The notes under the pieces are model-generated. The model did no database searches. It was not told the DNA's origin and worked only from the letters and a program-made list of their open reading frames with translations. From assembly GCA_934693235.1 (NCBI GenBank), contig CAKUUY010000016.1, forward strand, positions 1 to 39,486: a stretch of 39,486 bases of DNA, given 5' to 3'. A program made the position numbers and the translations under genes. Source of the DNA: an uncultured Candidatus Melainabacteria bacterium. Its GTDB lineage: Bacteria > Cyanobacteriota > Vampirovibrionia > Gastranaerophilales > Gastranaerophilaceae. Below, one piece after another: positions 1 through 8,101 of the stretch (position 1 is the stretch's first letter; every line of letters starts with the position of its first letter).

Positions 1-3
1 TTG

Positions 4-86
4 TAAGCTTGTTATGTCCAGACACTTATTCGGGGTTGCGACAAGATTTTTTCTTTAGCGGTTTGGTTTAAAATGTAACAAGCTTA
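4..86. repeat. 11-bp inverted repeat, possible stem of a structured RNA
   Basis: TAAGCTTGTTA at 4-14 is the exact reverse complement of TAACAAGCTTA at 76-86, with G/T-compatible bases continuing inward. The roughly 60-base interior has no open frame. It could be the 3' part of an RNA gene cut by the window edge, or a regulatory stem. I do not recognise a known RNA family. Confidence 0.35.
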
Positions 87-140
87 TCCTCTAATAAATA
101 CTATGTACAAATTTTTTTCATAAACAGACTCTATGTTTAC

Positions 141-168
141 ACCTGCTTGGCCCCCCGAGCAGGTTTTT
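141..168 (+). terminator. Rho-independent terminator before the parvulin gene
   Basis: ACCTGCTTGG (141-150) pairs with CCGAGCAGGT (155-164) around a CCCC loop and is followed by TTTT. It ends whatever transcript enters from the left edge and isolates the operon that starts at 233. Confidence 0.8.
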
Positions 169-232
169 ATTATGTAAAATTTTTGTTTTTTTATGATATT
201 ATTTGTTCAGGTAAAAATTAAAGGAGAATATT

Positions 233-526
233 ATGTTAAAAGAAGTTAGAGCAAGTCATGTTTTGGTTAAAACGGAAGAAGAAGCCAAAAAACTTCGTGA
301 AGATATTAATGCAGGTAAAATCGCATTTGAAGAAGCAGCAAGACAACTTTCTCTTTGTCCGTCAGGCCATGAGGGTGGCGATTTAGGTTTCTTTAAACGT
401 GGGGTTATGGTTAAGCCTTTTGAAGATGCCGCTTTTGCTTTGAATAAAGTTGGTGAGGTTTCAGAACCTGTTGAAACACAATTTGGATGGCATTTAATTC
501 AACTTACAGGCATGATTGATGAATAG
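233..526 (+). CDS. Parvulin-type peptidyl-prolyl cis-trans isomerase
   Basis: This is a 97-aa single-domain rotamase of the PpiC/parvulin family, which catalyses cis-trans isomerisation of Xaa-Pro bonds. The typical motifs are visible: ASHVLVK near residue 7, GGDLGFF near 48 and the closing QFGWHLIQL near 83. There is no signal peptide or membrane segment, so it is probably cytoplasmic, unlike SurA/PrsA. A good Shine-Dalgarno (AAGGAGAA) precedes the ATG. Its last 8 bases overlap the start of the aminopeptidase gene, so the two are probably translationally coupled. It begins a plus-strand operon that appears to run through dnaA and ruvA. Confidence 0.9.
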   Translation: MLKEVRASHVLVKTEEEAKKLREDINAGKIAFEEAARQLSLCPSGHEGGDLGFFKRGVMVKPFEDAAFALNKVGEVSEPVETQFGWHLIQLTGMIDE

Positions 527-2051
527 TGCAGTTCAAAAAATTAGAGGATTTATGAATGAGCAGGGGGTTAACTTCCTGCTCGTAAATTCTACAAATAGAT
601 ATTTGGAAGAATATACTCCACTGGAAGAAAATTCAAGATATGCTCTAACTGGGTTTTCTGGGTCTACCGGAGATGTTTTAGTTGCTCCTGACAAAATATT
701 TTTGTTTGTAGATGGTAGATATCACATACAGGCAGATTTGGAAGTTAATCATGATATTGTTACGGTAGTTAAGCTTCAAACAGGACAAACTTTTCTGGAT
801 GAATTGATAAAAAAAATACCCCAAAATGAGATACTAGGAGTGTTTTCAAAGAAGAATTCTCAAAAACGAGTTGAATATTTAGAAGAAAAAGGTGTAAGAC
901 TTCAATATCTGAATTTTGATCCTTTAGAAAAAGATATAAGCTATGACAGTTCAAATATAGTAAAAGTTGATGGTGTTTCTGTAGAGGAAAAAATTAAATT
1001 TATTGATGTTGATGGAGCTGTTTTAATAACAAATCTTGAAGAGGTTTCTTATTTATTTAATTTGAGAGATTTCTCGAAAAATTATTCATCGAAAATTAGA
1101 GGGAAAGCGGTTATTCTCAATGGAAGAGCGCGCCTGTTAGATGAAATAGATGATTTTGTTGAAAGTTATGCTGGAAATATATATGTTGACAAATCCAGTA
1201 TAAATGCATATGATTTTCGATTAATTGGTGACAAATTGAAGGTTTTGGAAGATAGTCCGATAAAGTTAATGAAATCCGTAAAAACAAATGATGAAATTTC
1301 TCATTATATTAATGCGTTCGAGCGCACAGATAAGGCTGTAAAGTCAATTCGTGATTATATTGAAGATAATGATAATCTTTCAGAATACGATATTGCTGAA
1401 CAATTGGAAAAAGAATTTAAAAGATTTGGAGCAAAGAGCTTGAGTTTTAAATCAATTGTTGCGAAGGATAAAAATTCGGCGTTAGCTCATTACTCAAAGT
1501 GTTCAAAGGATGAAATTTTGAGAGACGGAAGTCTTGTTCTAATTGATTGTGGCGCGTATTATGAGCAAGGTTTGGCTACTGATATTACAAGAGTTTTTGT
1601 AAAGGGTAAACCGTCAGAGCTTCAAAGAAAAGTTTACACAACTGTTTTGAAGATGTTTTTGAATGCATATAATTATGTTTCTCACGATGGAAAATATTTC
1701 GGTTACAACATTGATGAATTGGCTCGAAGAGTGTATTCAGAGAACAAAATTGATGGTTTTGTGTTTAATCATGGTCTCGGGCATGGAATCGGAGTAAGTG
1801 TACACGAGTATCCTCCAAATTTAAGTAAGAATGAAATAGCAAAAGTAGGAATTAAAGACAATATGTGCTTTACTATTGAACCCGGCTTGTATAATGAAAA
1901 GTATTTTGGGGTAAGATTGGAAAATTCCTGTTATATGAAAAATGGAAAAATTACATCTTTTGTCCATATGAATTATGAGAAAAAATTGATAAATTTTTCT
2001 ATGTTAACAGAACAAGAAAAAGCTTGGCTGAAAGATTTTGAGGTGCTTTAG
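519..2051 (+). CDS. pepP: Xaa-Pro aminopeptidase (M24 family)
   Basis: A 510-aa metalloaminopeptidase that removes N-terminal residues preceding proline. An N-terminal creatinase-like domain (about residues 5-270) precedes the pita-bread catalytic domain. The five metal ligands are recognisable: D343 (LIDCG), D355 (ATDITR), H422 (HGLGHGIG), E454 (IEPG) and E468 (RLEN). The spacing between the two Asp ligands is one residue longer than usual. The ATG at 519 is preferred to the in-frame TTG at 516. The start overlaps the parvulin stop. The gene is followed directly by the SpoU methyltransferase gene. Confidence 0.92.
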   Translation: MNSAVQKIRGFMNEQGVNFLLVNSTNRYLEEYTPLEENSRYALTGFSGSTGDVLVAPDKIFLFVDGRYHIQADLEVNHDIVTVVKLQTGQTFLDELIKKIPQNEILGVFSKKNSQKRVEYLEEKGVRLQYLNFDPLEKDISYDSSNIVKVDGVSVEEKIKFIDVDGAVLITNLEEVSYLFNLRDFSKNYSSKIRGKAVILNGRARLLDEIDDFVESYAGNIYVDKSSINAYDFRLIGDKLKVLEDSPIKLMKSVKTNDEISHYINAFERTDKAVKSIRDYIEDNDNLSEYDIAEQLEKEFKRFGAKSLSFKSIVAKDKNSALAHYSKCSKDEILRDGSLVLIDCGAYYEQGLATDITRVFVKGKPSELQRKVYTTVLKMFLNAYNYVSHDGKYFGYNIDELARRVYSENKIDGFVFNHGLGHGIGVSVHEYPPNLSKNEIAKVGIKDNMCFTIEPGLYNEKYFGVRLENSCYMKNGKITSFVHMNYEKKLINFSMLTEQEKAWLKDFEVL

Positions 2052-2804
2052 GTGCAAGAAATTACTAGTGTAAATAATGATTTAGTGAAAGAAACTGTTA
2101 AATTACAACAGAAAAAATACCGAGACAAAGAAAATAAATTTTTGCTTGAGGGACGAAAATGCGTTGAAGAAGCTTTTAATGCCGGTTTGGAAATTGAAAC
2201 TATTTTTGTCTTGAAAGAAAAAGCTGACAATTATGATTTCTCCAGTGATAAACTGATTTTGGCATCAGTTGCTGTATTGAAAAAAATTTCGACAACAGAC
2301 TCAGCTCCGGAAATTGTTGCAGTTGCAAAGAAAAAAGATTATTCAATTTTGGATTTGAAAAATGCTAAAAAGGTTGTATTATTAGAAAATGTAAAAGATT
2401 TAGGTAACTTAGGAACAATTTTGAGGACGTCTGTTGCGTTCGGAGCTGACGCGGTTGTGCTTTACGGAAAAGAATGTGCAGACTTGTATAATCCAAAATG
2501 TGTACGCTCAACTGTTGGAAATTTATGGAAAATTCCGGTTGTTTATGTTTCTGATTTTAAAGAATTAGAAAGAACTTTTGAAAATTATGATATAGTTGCG
2601 ACACTGCCGAGAGCAACACTCTTTTTGAAAAATTGTAAGATAGATGAAAAAGTTGTTGTTATGTTTGGGTCAGAAGCAGACGGACTTTCGGATGAATTAG
2701 TAAATTTTTCGACCAAGAGTGTAAAAATAGAAATGTCTCCTGTTGTGGAGTCTTTAAATTTGTCAGTTTCTTGCGCAGTTGTTTTATATGAATTATTTTT
2801 ATAG
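2052..2804 (+). CDS. SpoU/TrmH-family RNA 2'-O-methyltransferase
   Basis: A 250-aa SPOUT enzyme expected to transfer a methyl group from SAM to a ribose 2'-OH of rRNA or tRNA. The N-terminal 90 residues resemble the substrate-binding domain of RlmB-type enzymes. The C-terminal knot carries the SpoU motifs: ENVKDLGNLGTILRT (N and R of motif 1), FGSEADGLS (motif 2) and SLNLSVSCAVVLYE (motif 3). The GTG start immediately follows the pepP stop, with GAGGTG a few bases upstream as Shine-Dalgarno. Which RNA position is modified cannot be told from sequence. Confidence 0.88.
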   Translation: MQEITSVNNDLVKETVKLQQKKYRDKENKFLLEGRKCVEEAFNAGLEIETIFVLKEKADNYDFSSDKLILASVAVLKKISTTDSAPEIVAVAKKKDYSILDLKNAKKVVLLENVKDLGNLGTILRTSVAFGADAVVLYGKECADLYNPKCVRSTVGNLWKIPVVYVSDFKELERTFENYDIVATLPRATLFLKNCKIDEKVVVMFGSEADGLSDELVNFSTKSVKIEMSPVVESLNLSVSCAVVLYELFL

Positions 2805-2816
2805 TAAAATATTTAT

Positions 2817-4211
2817 ATGGATATTTTGGAAGTAAAAAATCTTTGGAGTGATATAAAAGCCGAATTAAAAAAAAGTTTACCGGCACCGGCTTTTCAGATG
2901 TGGTTAGAGGCTTTAGAGCCTGCCGATTGTGACGGGAATGTGTTTTTTTTATGCTCTGTTCATGCTCTTGCCCCTCAAGTTATAAAAGCAAATTATGACA
3001 CACAAATGCTTGATGCATTAAAAAAAATTTTTGGAAAAGATGTAAGTTATCAAATTACGTTTGATTCAGAGCTTGCGGACAAGTATCAAAAAGAAAAGAA
3101 AAGAGAACTTCAAAAGGCAAAACGTGCACTTCCGGAAACAGAAGAAAATAAGATTATTGATAATCTTGCCCAGATGCAATCTTCTGCGAATCTTAATTTG
3201 AAATATAAATTTGCTAATTTTGTTGTGGGGGAGAATAGCCGTTTTGCACACGCTGCAGCTTTTGCTGTCGCTCAAAATCCTGCAAAAAAATACAATCCGT
3301 TATTTATTTATGGAGCTTCCGGTTTAGGGAAAACACACCTTATGCAAGCAATTGGTCACTACGTAATTTTTAATAAACCAAAATTAAAAGTAAAATATAT
3401 TAAAACGGAAGAGTATGTAAATGAATTAATCAAAAATATTCAATGTGGTGGTAATGATAGAAATTCCAGAATGGATAAGTTTCGTCAAAAGTACAGAAAT
3501 GTTGATGTTTTGTTAATTGACGATATTCAGTTTTTGGAAAGTAAAACGTATACGATGGAAGAAATTTTTCATACGTTTGATAGTTTGCATAACAAAAATA
3601 AGCAAATTGTAATAACTTCAGATAGGTTACCGAAAGATATTCCGACTCTTCCGGATAGATTGAGGACTCGTTTTGAAATGGGATTGATGGTTGATATTAC
3701 ACCACCAGATTTTGAAACACGAGTTGCTATTCTTGCTAATTTAGCGGAGCAAGCAGGGATGAAAGCTGGTTTTGATGTTTTCGAATATATTGCGAAAAAC
3801 TTTGTAAATAATGTTCGAGAGTTAGAGGGGGCGTTTAACAAGGTTAGTGCTTATGCAGATATAGAAAAGACTGATATTACGCTTGAGTTTGCGAAAAAAG
3901 TATTGAATTGTGAGCAAATCAGGGATGAATTGACAATTGAAAAAGTTGCAAGAGCAGTAGGTGATTATTATGGTGTTTCAATGAAAGATTTTTTGAGTTC
4001 TGCAAGAAATCAAAGAGTTTCTTCAGCTCGTCATGTTGCAGTTTATATGGCAAGGGAATTAACAGAAAAAAGTTTCGAAAGTATAGCAGAATTTTTCAAG
4101 AAAAAACATACGACAATGCTCTACTCTTATGAAAAAATTAAAGAAGAATTGCGAACTAACAAAGAACTGGAAAACTCTGTGTATGATATAAGACGTAGTA
4201 TTGAGGGTTAA
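2817..4211 (+). CDS. dnaA: Chromosomal replication initiator DnaA
   Basis: A 464-aa AAA+ initiator that binds DnaA boxes and opens the origin. Domain I (about 1-90) is followed by a short linker. The AAA+ core has Walker A GASGLGKT at 166-173 and Walker B LLIDDIQF with D235/D236. The C-terminal domain IV carries the HTH signature SSARHVAVYMAREL, then KKHTTMLY. The gene starts 12 bases after the SpoU gene with only a weak Shine-Dalgarno. dnaN is not adjacent; ruvA follows instead. The flanks are too tightly packed to hold a conventional origin, and I saw no DnaA-box cluster in the window. Confidence 0.98.
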   Translation: MDILEVKNLWSDIKAELKKSLPAPAFQMWLEALEPADCDGNVFFLCSVHALAPQVIKANYDTQMLDALKKIFGKDVSYQITFDSELADKYQKEKKRELQKAKRALPETEENKIIDNLAQMQSSANLNLKYKFANFVVGENSRFAHAAAFAVAQNPAKKYNPLFIYGASGLGKTHLMQAIGHYVIFNKPKLKVKYIKTEEYVNELIKNIQCGGNDRNSRMDKFRQKYRNVDVLLIDDIQFLESKTYTMEEIFHTFDSLHNKNKQIVITSDRLPKDIPTLPDRLRTRFEMGLMVDITPPDFETRVAILANLAEQAGMKAGFDVFEYIAKNFVNNVRELEGAFNKVSAYADIEKTDITLEFAKKVLNCEQIRDELTIEKVARAVGDYYGVSMKDFLSSARNQRVSSARHVAVYMARELTEKSFESIAEFFKKKHTTMLYSYEKIKEELRTNKELENSVYDIRRSIEG

Positions 4212-4217
4212 ATATTT

Positions 4218-4835
4218 ATGTATGATTATATAAAAGGTGTTTTAGCGAACAAAACAAATTCTACGAAAGGAACTTATATTACGATAGAAACAGCTGGTAT
4301 AGGCTACCTTTTGGAGGTTACAACCCGAGATTTTAAAGAAATTTTGGATGGAGATGTTAAGATTTATACTGTTCTTTTGCATAGAGAAGACAAAATGAGT
4401 CTTTGTGGCTTTTTACATAAGGAAGATAGGGATATATTTAATATTTTGACGTCTGTTTCTGGTGTCGGGTCCAAAATGGCTTTGACTTTGTTAGATGAGT
4501 TTGAATCGTCTGAATTAATTGGTTTTGTTATAGAGGGTAATTATAAAGAAATTACAAGAGCTAAAGGTGTTGGTCCAAAACTTGCACAAAAAATTATTCT
4601 TGAGTTGAAAGATAAGTTGATGAATTATCAAACAAAGGAACCAATTAAAATTTCGTCAATTACTCCTCAAAAAGTTGATAATCAGGCAGTTGAAGATGCT
4701 CAAATGGTTCTTGTTTCATTGGGCTATGAAAGAAAAGAAATTCAAAATGCAATTACAAAAGCTCTTGCAATGCTTAACGATAAAGCCTCCGCAGAAGAAA
4801 TCCTTAAGGAAGCTTTGAAAGTTTTGTCAATTTAG
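4218..4835 (+). CDS. ruvA: Holliday junction branch-migration protein RuvA
   Basis: A 205-aa DNA-binding subunit that tetramerises on Holliday junctions and loads the RuvB motor. The N-terminal OB-fold (about 1-62) is followed by two helix-hairpin-helix motifs, VSGVGSKMAL and AKGVGPKLAQ. A C-terminal three-helix domain (about 158-205) contacts RuvB. It sits 6 bases after dnaA in the same operon. ruvB and ruvC are not in the window. Confidence 0.96.
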   Translation: MYDYIKGVLANKTNSTKGTYITIETAGIGYLLEVTTRDFKEILDGDVKIYTVLLHREDKMSLCGFLHKEDRDIFNILTSVSGVGSKMALTLLDEFESSELIGFVIEGNYKEITRAKGVGPKLAQKIILELKDKLMNYQTKEPIKISSITPQKVDNQAVEDAQMVLVSLGYERKEIQNAITKALAMLNDKASAEEILKEALKVLSI

Positions 4836-4838
4836 TTA

Positions 4839-5486
4839 TTATAATCTAATTGGATAATCGTTACGAATTTCCCAACCGTCAAACTCTATTAATCTTGTAC
4901 AATAACCTTTTTTTCCTGTTTTGCATTCGTTTTTTATTCTATCTCTATTGTTACTCATACCATATGAAGGAGCTTTTCCTGTCATATAAAAAGAAAATGA
5001 TGTTTTGCCGTCAGAAATTTGTTCACCTGTCACTAAATTAGCTCTATCAGCTAATTTAATACAATCTTTATAATATGGACAGAATGTTAAATATGTTCTA
5101 CTTGAAGTTTCAGCTTGTCCAGCCCGACGATAAAAATAAAAACCTGAGCCGTTTTTCAAACTTGCGACTATTCCGTATTTTGATTTTTGAATTTCTGTTG
5201 TCTGTATATAATTACCAAAATTTTCTTTATAAAATTGTAGGGTAGAATCAGTATCTCCTGCAACTAATGTTCCCCAATAGTTTTCGTCGCCGTTTTGATT
5301 GTTTACGCTAATGTAAGCTTGTTGCCAAACAGATGAAAAATGTTTCAATCTTATCGCAATAATTTTTTTTCTGTGGTTTGCCATTAATGTTGGAATAGTT
5401 AAGGCTGTAACAACACCGATTATGCCGAGAGTGATTAATACCTCAGCCAATGTAAATGCTGTTTTAATATATTTTTTATATCTCAT
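4839..5486 (-). CDS. Type IV prepilin-like protein, short class
   Basis: A 215-aa prepilin with a short basic leader (MRYKKYIKTA) followed by FTLAEVLITLGIIGV: cleavage before Phe, Glu at mature position 5, then a hydrophobic helix. The globular domain carries paired Cys and ends in GWEIRNDYPIRL, a C-terminal signature shared with the prepilins at 16650 and 17789. Shine-Dalgarno AGAGGA lies just upstream. A consensus promoter (TTGACA-N17-TATAAT, 5559-5531) is shared back to back with the AbrB-like gene. It converges on ruvA with only 3 bases between the stops. It is probably a pseudopilin or minor pilin processed by the peptidase at 5785. Confidence 0.88.
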   Translation of the reverse strand: MRYKKYIKTAFTLAEVLITLGIIGVVTALTIPTLMANHRKKIIAIRLKHFSSVWQQAYISVNNQNGDENYWGTLVAGDTDSTLQFYKENFGNYIQTTEIQKSKYGIVASLKNGSGFYFYRRAGQAETSSRTYLTFCPYYKDCIKLADRANLVTGEQISDGKTSFSFYMTGKAPSYGMSNNRDRIKNECKTGKKGYCTRLIEFDGWEIRNDYPIRL

Positions 5487-5530
5487 AAAATCCTCTATGG
5501 TTTAATTATGATTAAACCAAATTTAAATCA

Positions 5531-5559
5531 ATTATAAATTATGTTGATAATTTTGTCAA
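5531..5559 (-). promoter_or_regulatory. Consensus promoter of the prepilin at 4839
   Basis: On the minus strand, TTGACA (5559-5554) and TATAAT (5536-5531) are separated by exactly 17 bases. It reads into the prepilin gene. Its -35 box overlaps the -35 box of the opposing AbrB-like promoter. Confidence 0.75.
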
Positions 5560-5566
5560 CATAATT
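5537..5566. promoter_or_regulatory. Perfect 11-bp dyad, candidate operator
   Basis: AATTATGTTGA (5537-5547) and TCAACATAATT (5556-5566) are exact reverse complements with an 8-base centre. The dyad covers the -35 regions of both divergent promoters, so a protein bound here could repress or select between the prepilin and the AbrB-like gene. The AbrB-like product is the obvious candidate binder; that is an inference. Confidence 0.6.
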
Positions 5567-5580
5567 AGCACTGATATAAT
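5553..5580 (+). promoter_or_regulatory. Promoter of the AbrB-like gene, leaderless arrangement
   Basis: TTGTCA (5553-5558), a 16-base spacer and TATAAT (5575-5580). The start codon at 5587 is only 6 bases beyond the -10 box, so the mRNA is expected to begin at or next to the ATG. No Shine-Dalgarno is present. Confidence 0.65.
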
Positions 5581-5586
5581 AATCTT

Positions 5587-5739
5587 ATGTATATAAAAAA
5601 GCTTATAAAAATAGGAAGAAGTTATTATGCTCTGATGCCATCAGTGCTTTTACAATTGCTGAGCATAAATCCTGATAATGATGAAATGAAAATTACTCTC
5701 GAAGGAGATAAGATAATTTTAGAAAAATTAAAAAAATAG
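5587..5739 (+). CDS. Small AbrB/SpoVT-like DNA-binding regulator
   Basis: This 50-aa gene begins MYIKKLIKIGRSYYALMPSV and ends KITLEGDKIILEKLKK. The pattern IGRSYYALMPSVLLQLL, then INPDNDEMKI, then GDKIILE matches the swapped-hairpin AbrB/MazE fold, which binds DNA as a dimer. It could be a transition-state-type regulator or an antitoxin; no toxin gene adjoins it. It is divergent from the prepilin at 4839 with overlapping promoters and a dyad between them, which suggests autoregulation and control of that pilin. Translation is probably leaderless. It is followed by a strong terminator. Confidence 0.7.
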   Translation: MYIKKLIKIGRSYYALMPSVLLQLLSINPDNDEMKITLEGDKIILEKLKK

Positions 5740-5761
5740 CAGCATATCGCTGCTATTTTTT
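5731..5761. terminator. Bidirectional terminator
   Basis: TAGCAGC (5737-5743) pairs with GCTGCTA (5749-5755) around ATATC, extended by flanking A and T runs. It ends the AbrB-like transcript on plus and the sigma factor-prepilin peptidase transcript on minus. Confidence 0.85.
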
Positions 5762-5784
5762 GTTGTTTAATTAAATATTTTTAA

Positions 5785-6780
5785 TTACAATATCAACGCA
5801 ATAAATGCTGCCGCAACCATTGCGGGACCGTATGGTAAATATGTTCTGTTTTCAGGTTTTTCTCTTAAGCCCTTAAAAATTTGTATGCAAGAGATAATCC
5901 CTAATGCCGCTAAAATTAATGCACCAATTGAGTATAGAATAATATTTTCTACTGTAATTACTCTAAAGTGTTGCAATGAGTAGAATATGATTGCATAAAC
6001 ACAAAACAAAACAAATGAAATTAGCGTTTTGAAATCTTTGTTTTGAACTAGTCCTTTTACAAATATCGGTAAAAATAAAATTACTTGAATTAAAACAGAT
6101 AAAGCTAAAACCACTAGCAAAGTTCTCCAGCCAAACATTGCGCCCAAACCGGCGGCGATAAAAGTATCTCCTTCGCCGAAGGCTCTTGTTCCGGCTACTA
6201 AGTATCCGGCTCTCGCGCAAACTTCAAGAATTAATGCTCCTTCAATTGCTCCTAAAATCGACATTGATAGGGGATTGTTTAAAAGAATGTATTTTGAAAA
6301 TTCTAAAGGTGTGCCTGCAACATGGATTTGATAAATAGCTGTTGCTGTTACAACAAGTGCATACAAAAGCCCAAAACCTAAAAGAGTGTACGTATGAATA
6401 TCGTAAACAACTTTTTCTTTGATGTCAGTTCCGGCAATAACAATTAATATAGCCGCAAAAATCCAAGCGAATAAAGTGTCAAGACTCAAACCGAACTTCA
6501 TAAACAAAATTGTATAGATTATACCTGTTATAAGTTCTATTATTGGGTATTGGATGCTTATATGTTCTTTACAAAAAGCACATTTGCCTCGCAAGAAAAT
6601 GTATGAAAAAACAGGGATATTGTGCCACCATTTTAGAGGTGTTTGGCATTTGGGACACTTAGATGCTGGAAAAACAATTGATTCTTCGGATAAAGTTCTT
6701 AAAATTACTACGTTCAAAAAACTACCTATACATAATCCGGTAACAAATACCAGTGCAAGTATTGTAATAAGTGCGCCCAT
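5785..6780 (-). CDS. pilD: Prepilin peptidase / N-methyltransferase (A24A)
   Basis: A 331-aa polytopic membrane aspartyl protease that cleaves prepilin leaders and methylates the new N-terminus. After the first membrane helix comes the cytoplasmic zinc-binding loop with C42-x2-C45 and C67-x2-C70, typical of the methylating class. The catalytic aspartates are D119 (AGTDI) and D205 (FGEGD). It is longer than the usual 230-290 aa because of extra C-terminal membrane helices. It lies 13 bases downstream of the sigma factor gene in the same operon. Its substrates should include the prepilins at 4839, 11485, 16650 and 17789. Confidence 0.94.
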   Translation of the reverse strand: MGALITILALVFVTGLCIGSFLNVVILRTLSEESIVFPASKCPKCQTPLKWWHNIPVFSYIFLRGKCAFCKEHISIQYPIIELITGIIYTILFMKFGLSLDTLFAWIFAAILIVIAGTDIKEKVVYDIHTYTLLGFGLLYALVVTATAIYQIHVAGTPLEFSKYILLNNPLSMSILGAIEGALILEVCARAGYLVAGTRAFGEGDTFIAAGLGAMFGWRTLLVVLALSVLIQVILFLPIFVKGLVQNKDFKTLISFVLFCVYAIIFYSLQHFRVITVENIILYSIGALILAALGIISCIQIFKGLREKPENRTYLPYGPAMVAAAFIALIL

Positions 6781-6793
6781 TATTGATATCTCC

Positions 6794-7594
6794 TTAATTT
6801 TCGTCTTTAGATTTTATTATTTCGTACATTTTATTTAATGCTTTTTTTAGTCTTCGAGAAACTTGCATTTGTGAAATATGAATTTTTTCCGAAATTTCTC
6901 GTTGATTTAAATCCTGATAATAACTCATTTCTATAATTTGTTGCAAGTCTTGAGGTAATTTTTTTATAGCTTCTGCAAGCATAATCTTGTTTTCGTACGA
7001 ATTCATGAATTCTTGATAATCGCCTGCTGGAATTTTATCAATTAGAGTCAAGTCATCATCATCTACTGAAGAAGTTGCTTGGTCAAGAGATAATGTGCTT
7101 TTACACAAATCTATAGCCATTACATCATGAACTTTTTTGGCAGAAATACCTACAATATCTGCAATTTGATTTTCTGTAGGTTCTTCAATTCCTTTTTCTT
7201 TCAAATGTTTTACGGCAGAACTTATTTTAAAAACTAGCTCTTGTAGTTCTCTTGGAGCTTTTATGATAGAAGCTTTGTCTCTTAAATAATGTTTGATTTC
7301 TCCACGAATGAAATATGATGCGTAAGTTTTAAATCTTGTATTTTTTTCTGGGTTAAAAAATTCAATAGCTTTGATTAAACCAATTGAGCCTACTTGAATG
7401 AGGTCTTCATTTGGAATTCCGGATTGCACCGCAATATTACCGGCAATCTTTTTTACAAGTTGCATGCCAGTTTCCACGATGCTCAAGTGAAGCATACGCT
7501 TTTTCTTCTCGTCTTTACAACTAATGTACGTAAGAAGTAATTCATCCAAATCTTCGTTTGTTTTATTTTTACTCTCTACCAAATTCTTCTCCAT
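6794..7594 (-). CDS. Alternative sigma-70-family factor (SigF/SigB/FliA-like)
   Basis: A 266-aa group-3-type sigma factor without region 1. Region 2 is seen in EDLIQVGSIGLIKAIEFF then FKTYASYFIRGEIKHYLRD. Region 3 lies around PTENQIADIVGISAKKVHDV. Region 4 ends with an HTH near MQVSRRLKKAL. In cyanobacteria SigF-type factors are known to control pilin and motility genes. Co-transcription with prepilin peptidase supports a pilus role here. No Shine-Dalgarno precedes the ATG; TATAAT (7610-7605) lies 10 bases upstream, so the leader is very short. Confidence 0.85.
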   Translation of the reverse strand: MEKNLVESKNKTNEDLDELLLTYISCKDEKKKRMLHLSIVETGMQLVKKIAGNIAVQSGIPNEDLIQVGSIGLIKAIEFFNPEKNTRFKTYASYFIRGEIKHYLRDKASIIKAPRELQELVFKISSAVKHLKEKGIEEPTENQIADIVGISAKKVHDVMAIDLCKSTLSLDQATSSVDDDDLTLIDKIPAGDYQEFMNSYENKIMLAEAIKKLPQDLQQIIEMSYYQDLNQREISEKIHISQMQVSRRLKKALNKMYEIIKSKDEN

Positions 7595-7707
7595 TATAGT
7601 TTATATTATATCATAACTTTTTTATTTTAAATCATTAAATATATGTAAATAATACTTTTGCATGAGAAATTTTTGTGTTAAGCTAATAAAATAAATGGAG
7701 TGGAAAA

Positions 7708-7989
7708 ATGATTACAATAAAAGATGTAGAACACGTTGCAAAACTTGCAAGACTAGAATTAACAGAAGAAGAAAAAGAACTTTATACTAAACAATTGGGT
7801 GATGTATTAAAATACGTTGATCAAATGAATGAAGTTGATACATCAAACGTTAAACCTATGACTCAAGTTATAGATTTCTGTAACGTAATGAGAGAAGACA
7901 AAGTTGTTCAAGAAATCAGTAAAGAAGCTTTGATGTCAAATGCTCCTGAAGTCGAAGGTGATTTCTTTAAAGTTCCTAAGATTAATTAA
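7708..7989 (+). CDS. gatC: Asp/Glu-tRNA amidotransferase subunit C
   Basis: A 93-aa GatC, which wraps around GatA-GatB in the complex that converts Glu-tRNA(Gln) or Asp-tRNA(Asn) to the amide form. The N-terminal ITIKDVEHVAKLARLELTEE, the central YVDQMNEVDTSNVKPM and the terminal FFKVPKI are all family-typical. The start has Shine-Dalgarno GGAGTGG. gatA and gatB are not adjacent; a 108-base leader and pyrG follow. Confidence 0.95.
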   Translation: MITIKDVEHVAKLARLELTEEEKELYTKQLGDVLKYVDQMNEVDTSNVKPMTQVIDFCNVMREDKVVQEISKEALMSNAPEVEGDFFKVPKIN

Positions 7990-8050
7990 TGTGTAACTTA
8001 ATGTTCATCTCTGAGGGTGGACAGAAACCTTTGTTTTGAGGTGGGGTAGT

Positions 8051-8101
8051 ATGTTGCAGAGCCTCACTATGGCGATGTATATTTTATTGAGGTTAACATG
8101 A
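8051..8101 (+). CDS. Possible 16-codon leader peptide upstream of pyrG
   Basis: A short frame MLQSLTMAMYILLRLT starts at an ATG preceded by GAGGTGGGG and ends in a TGA that overlaps the pyrG start as ATGA. The overlap and good ribosome site would couple its translation to pyrG. It may be a regulatory leader or simply chance; there is no terminator-like hairpin. Confidence 0.3.
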   Translation: MLQSLTMAMYILLRLT

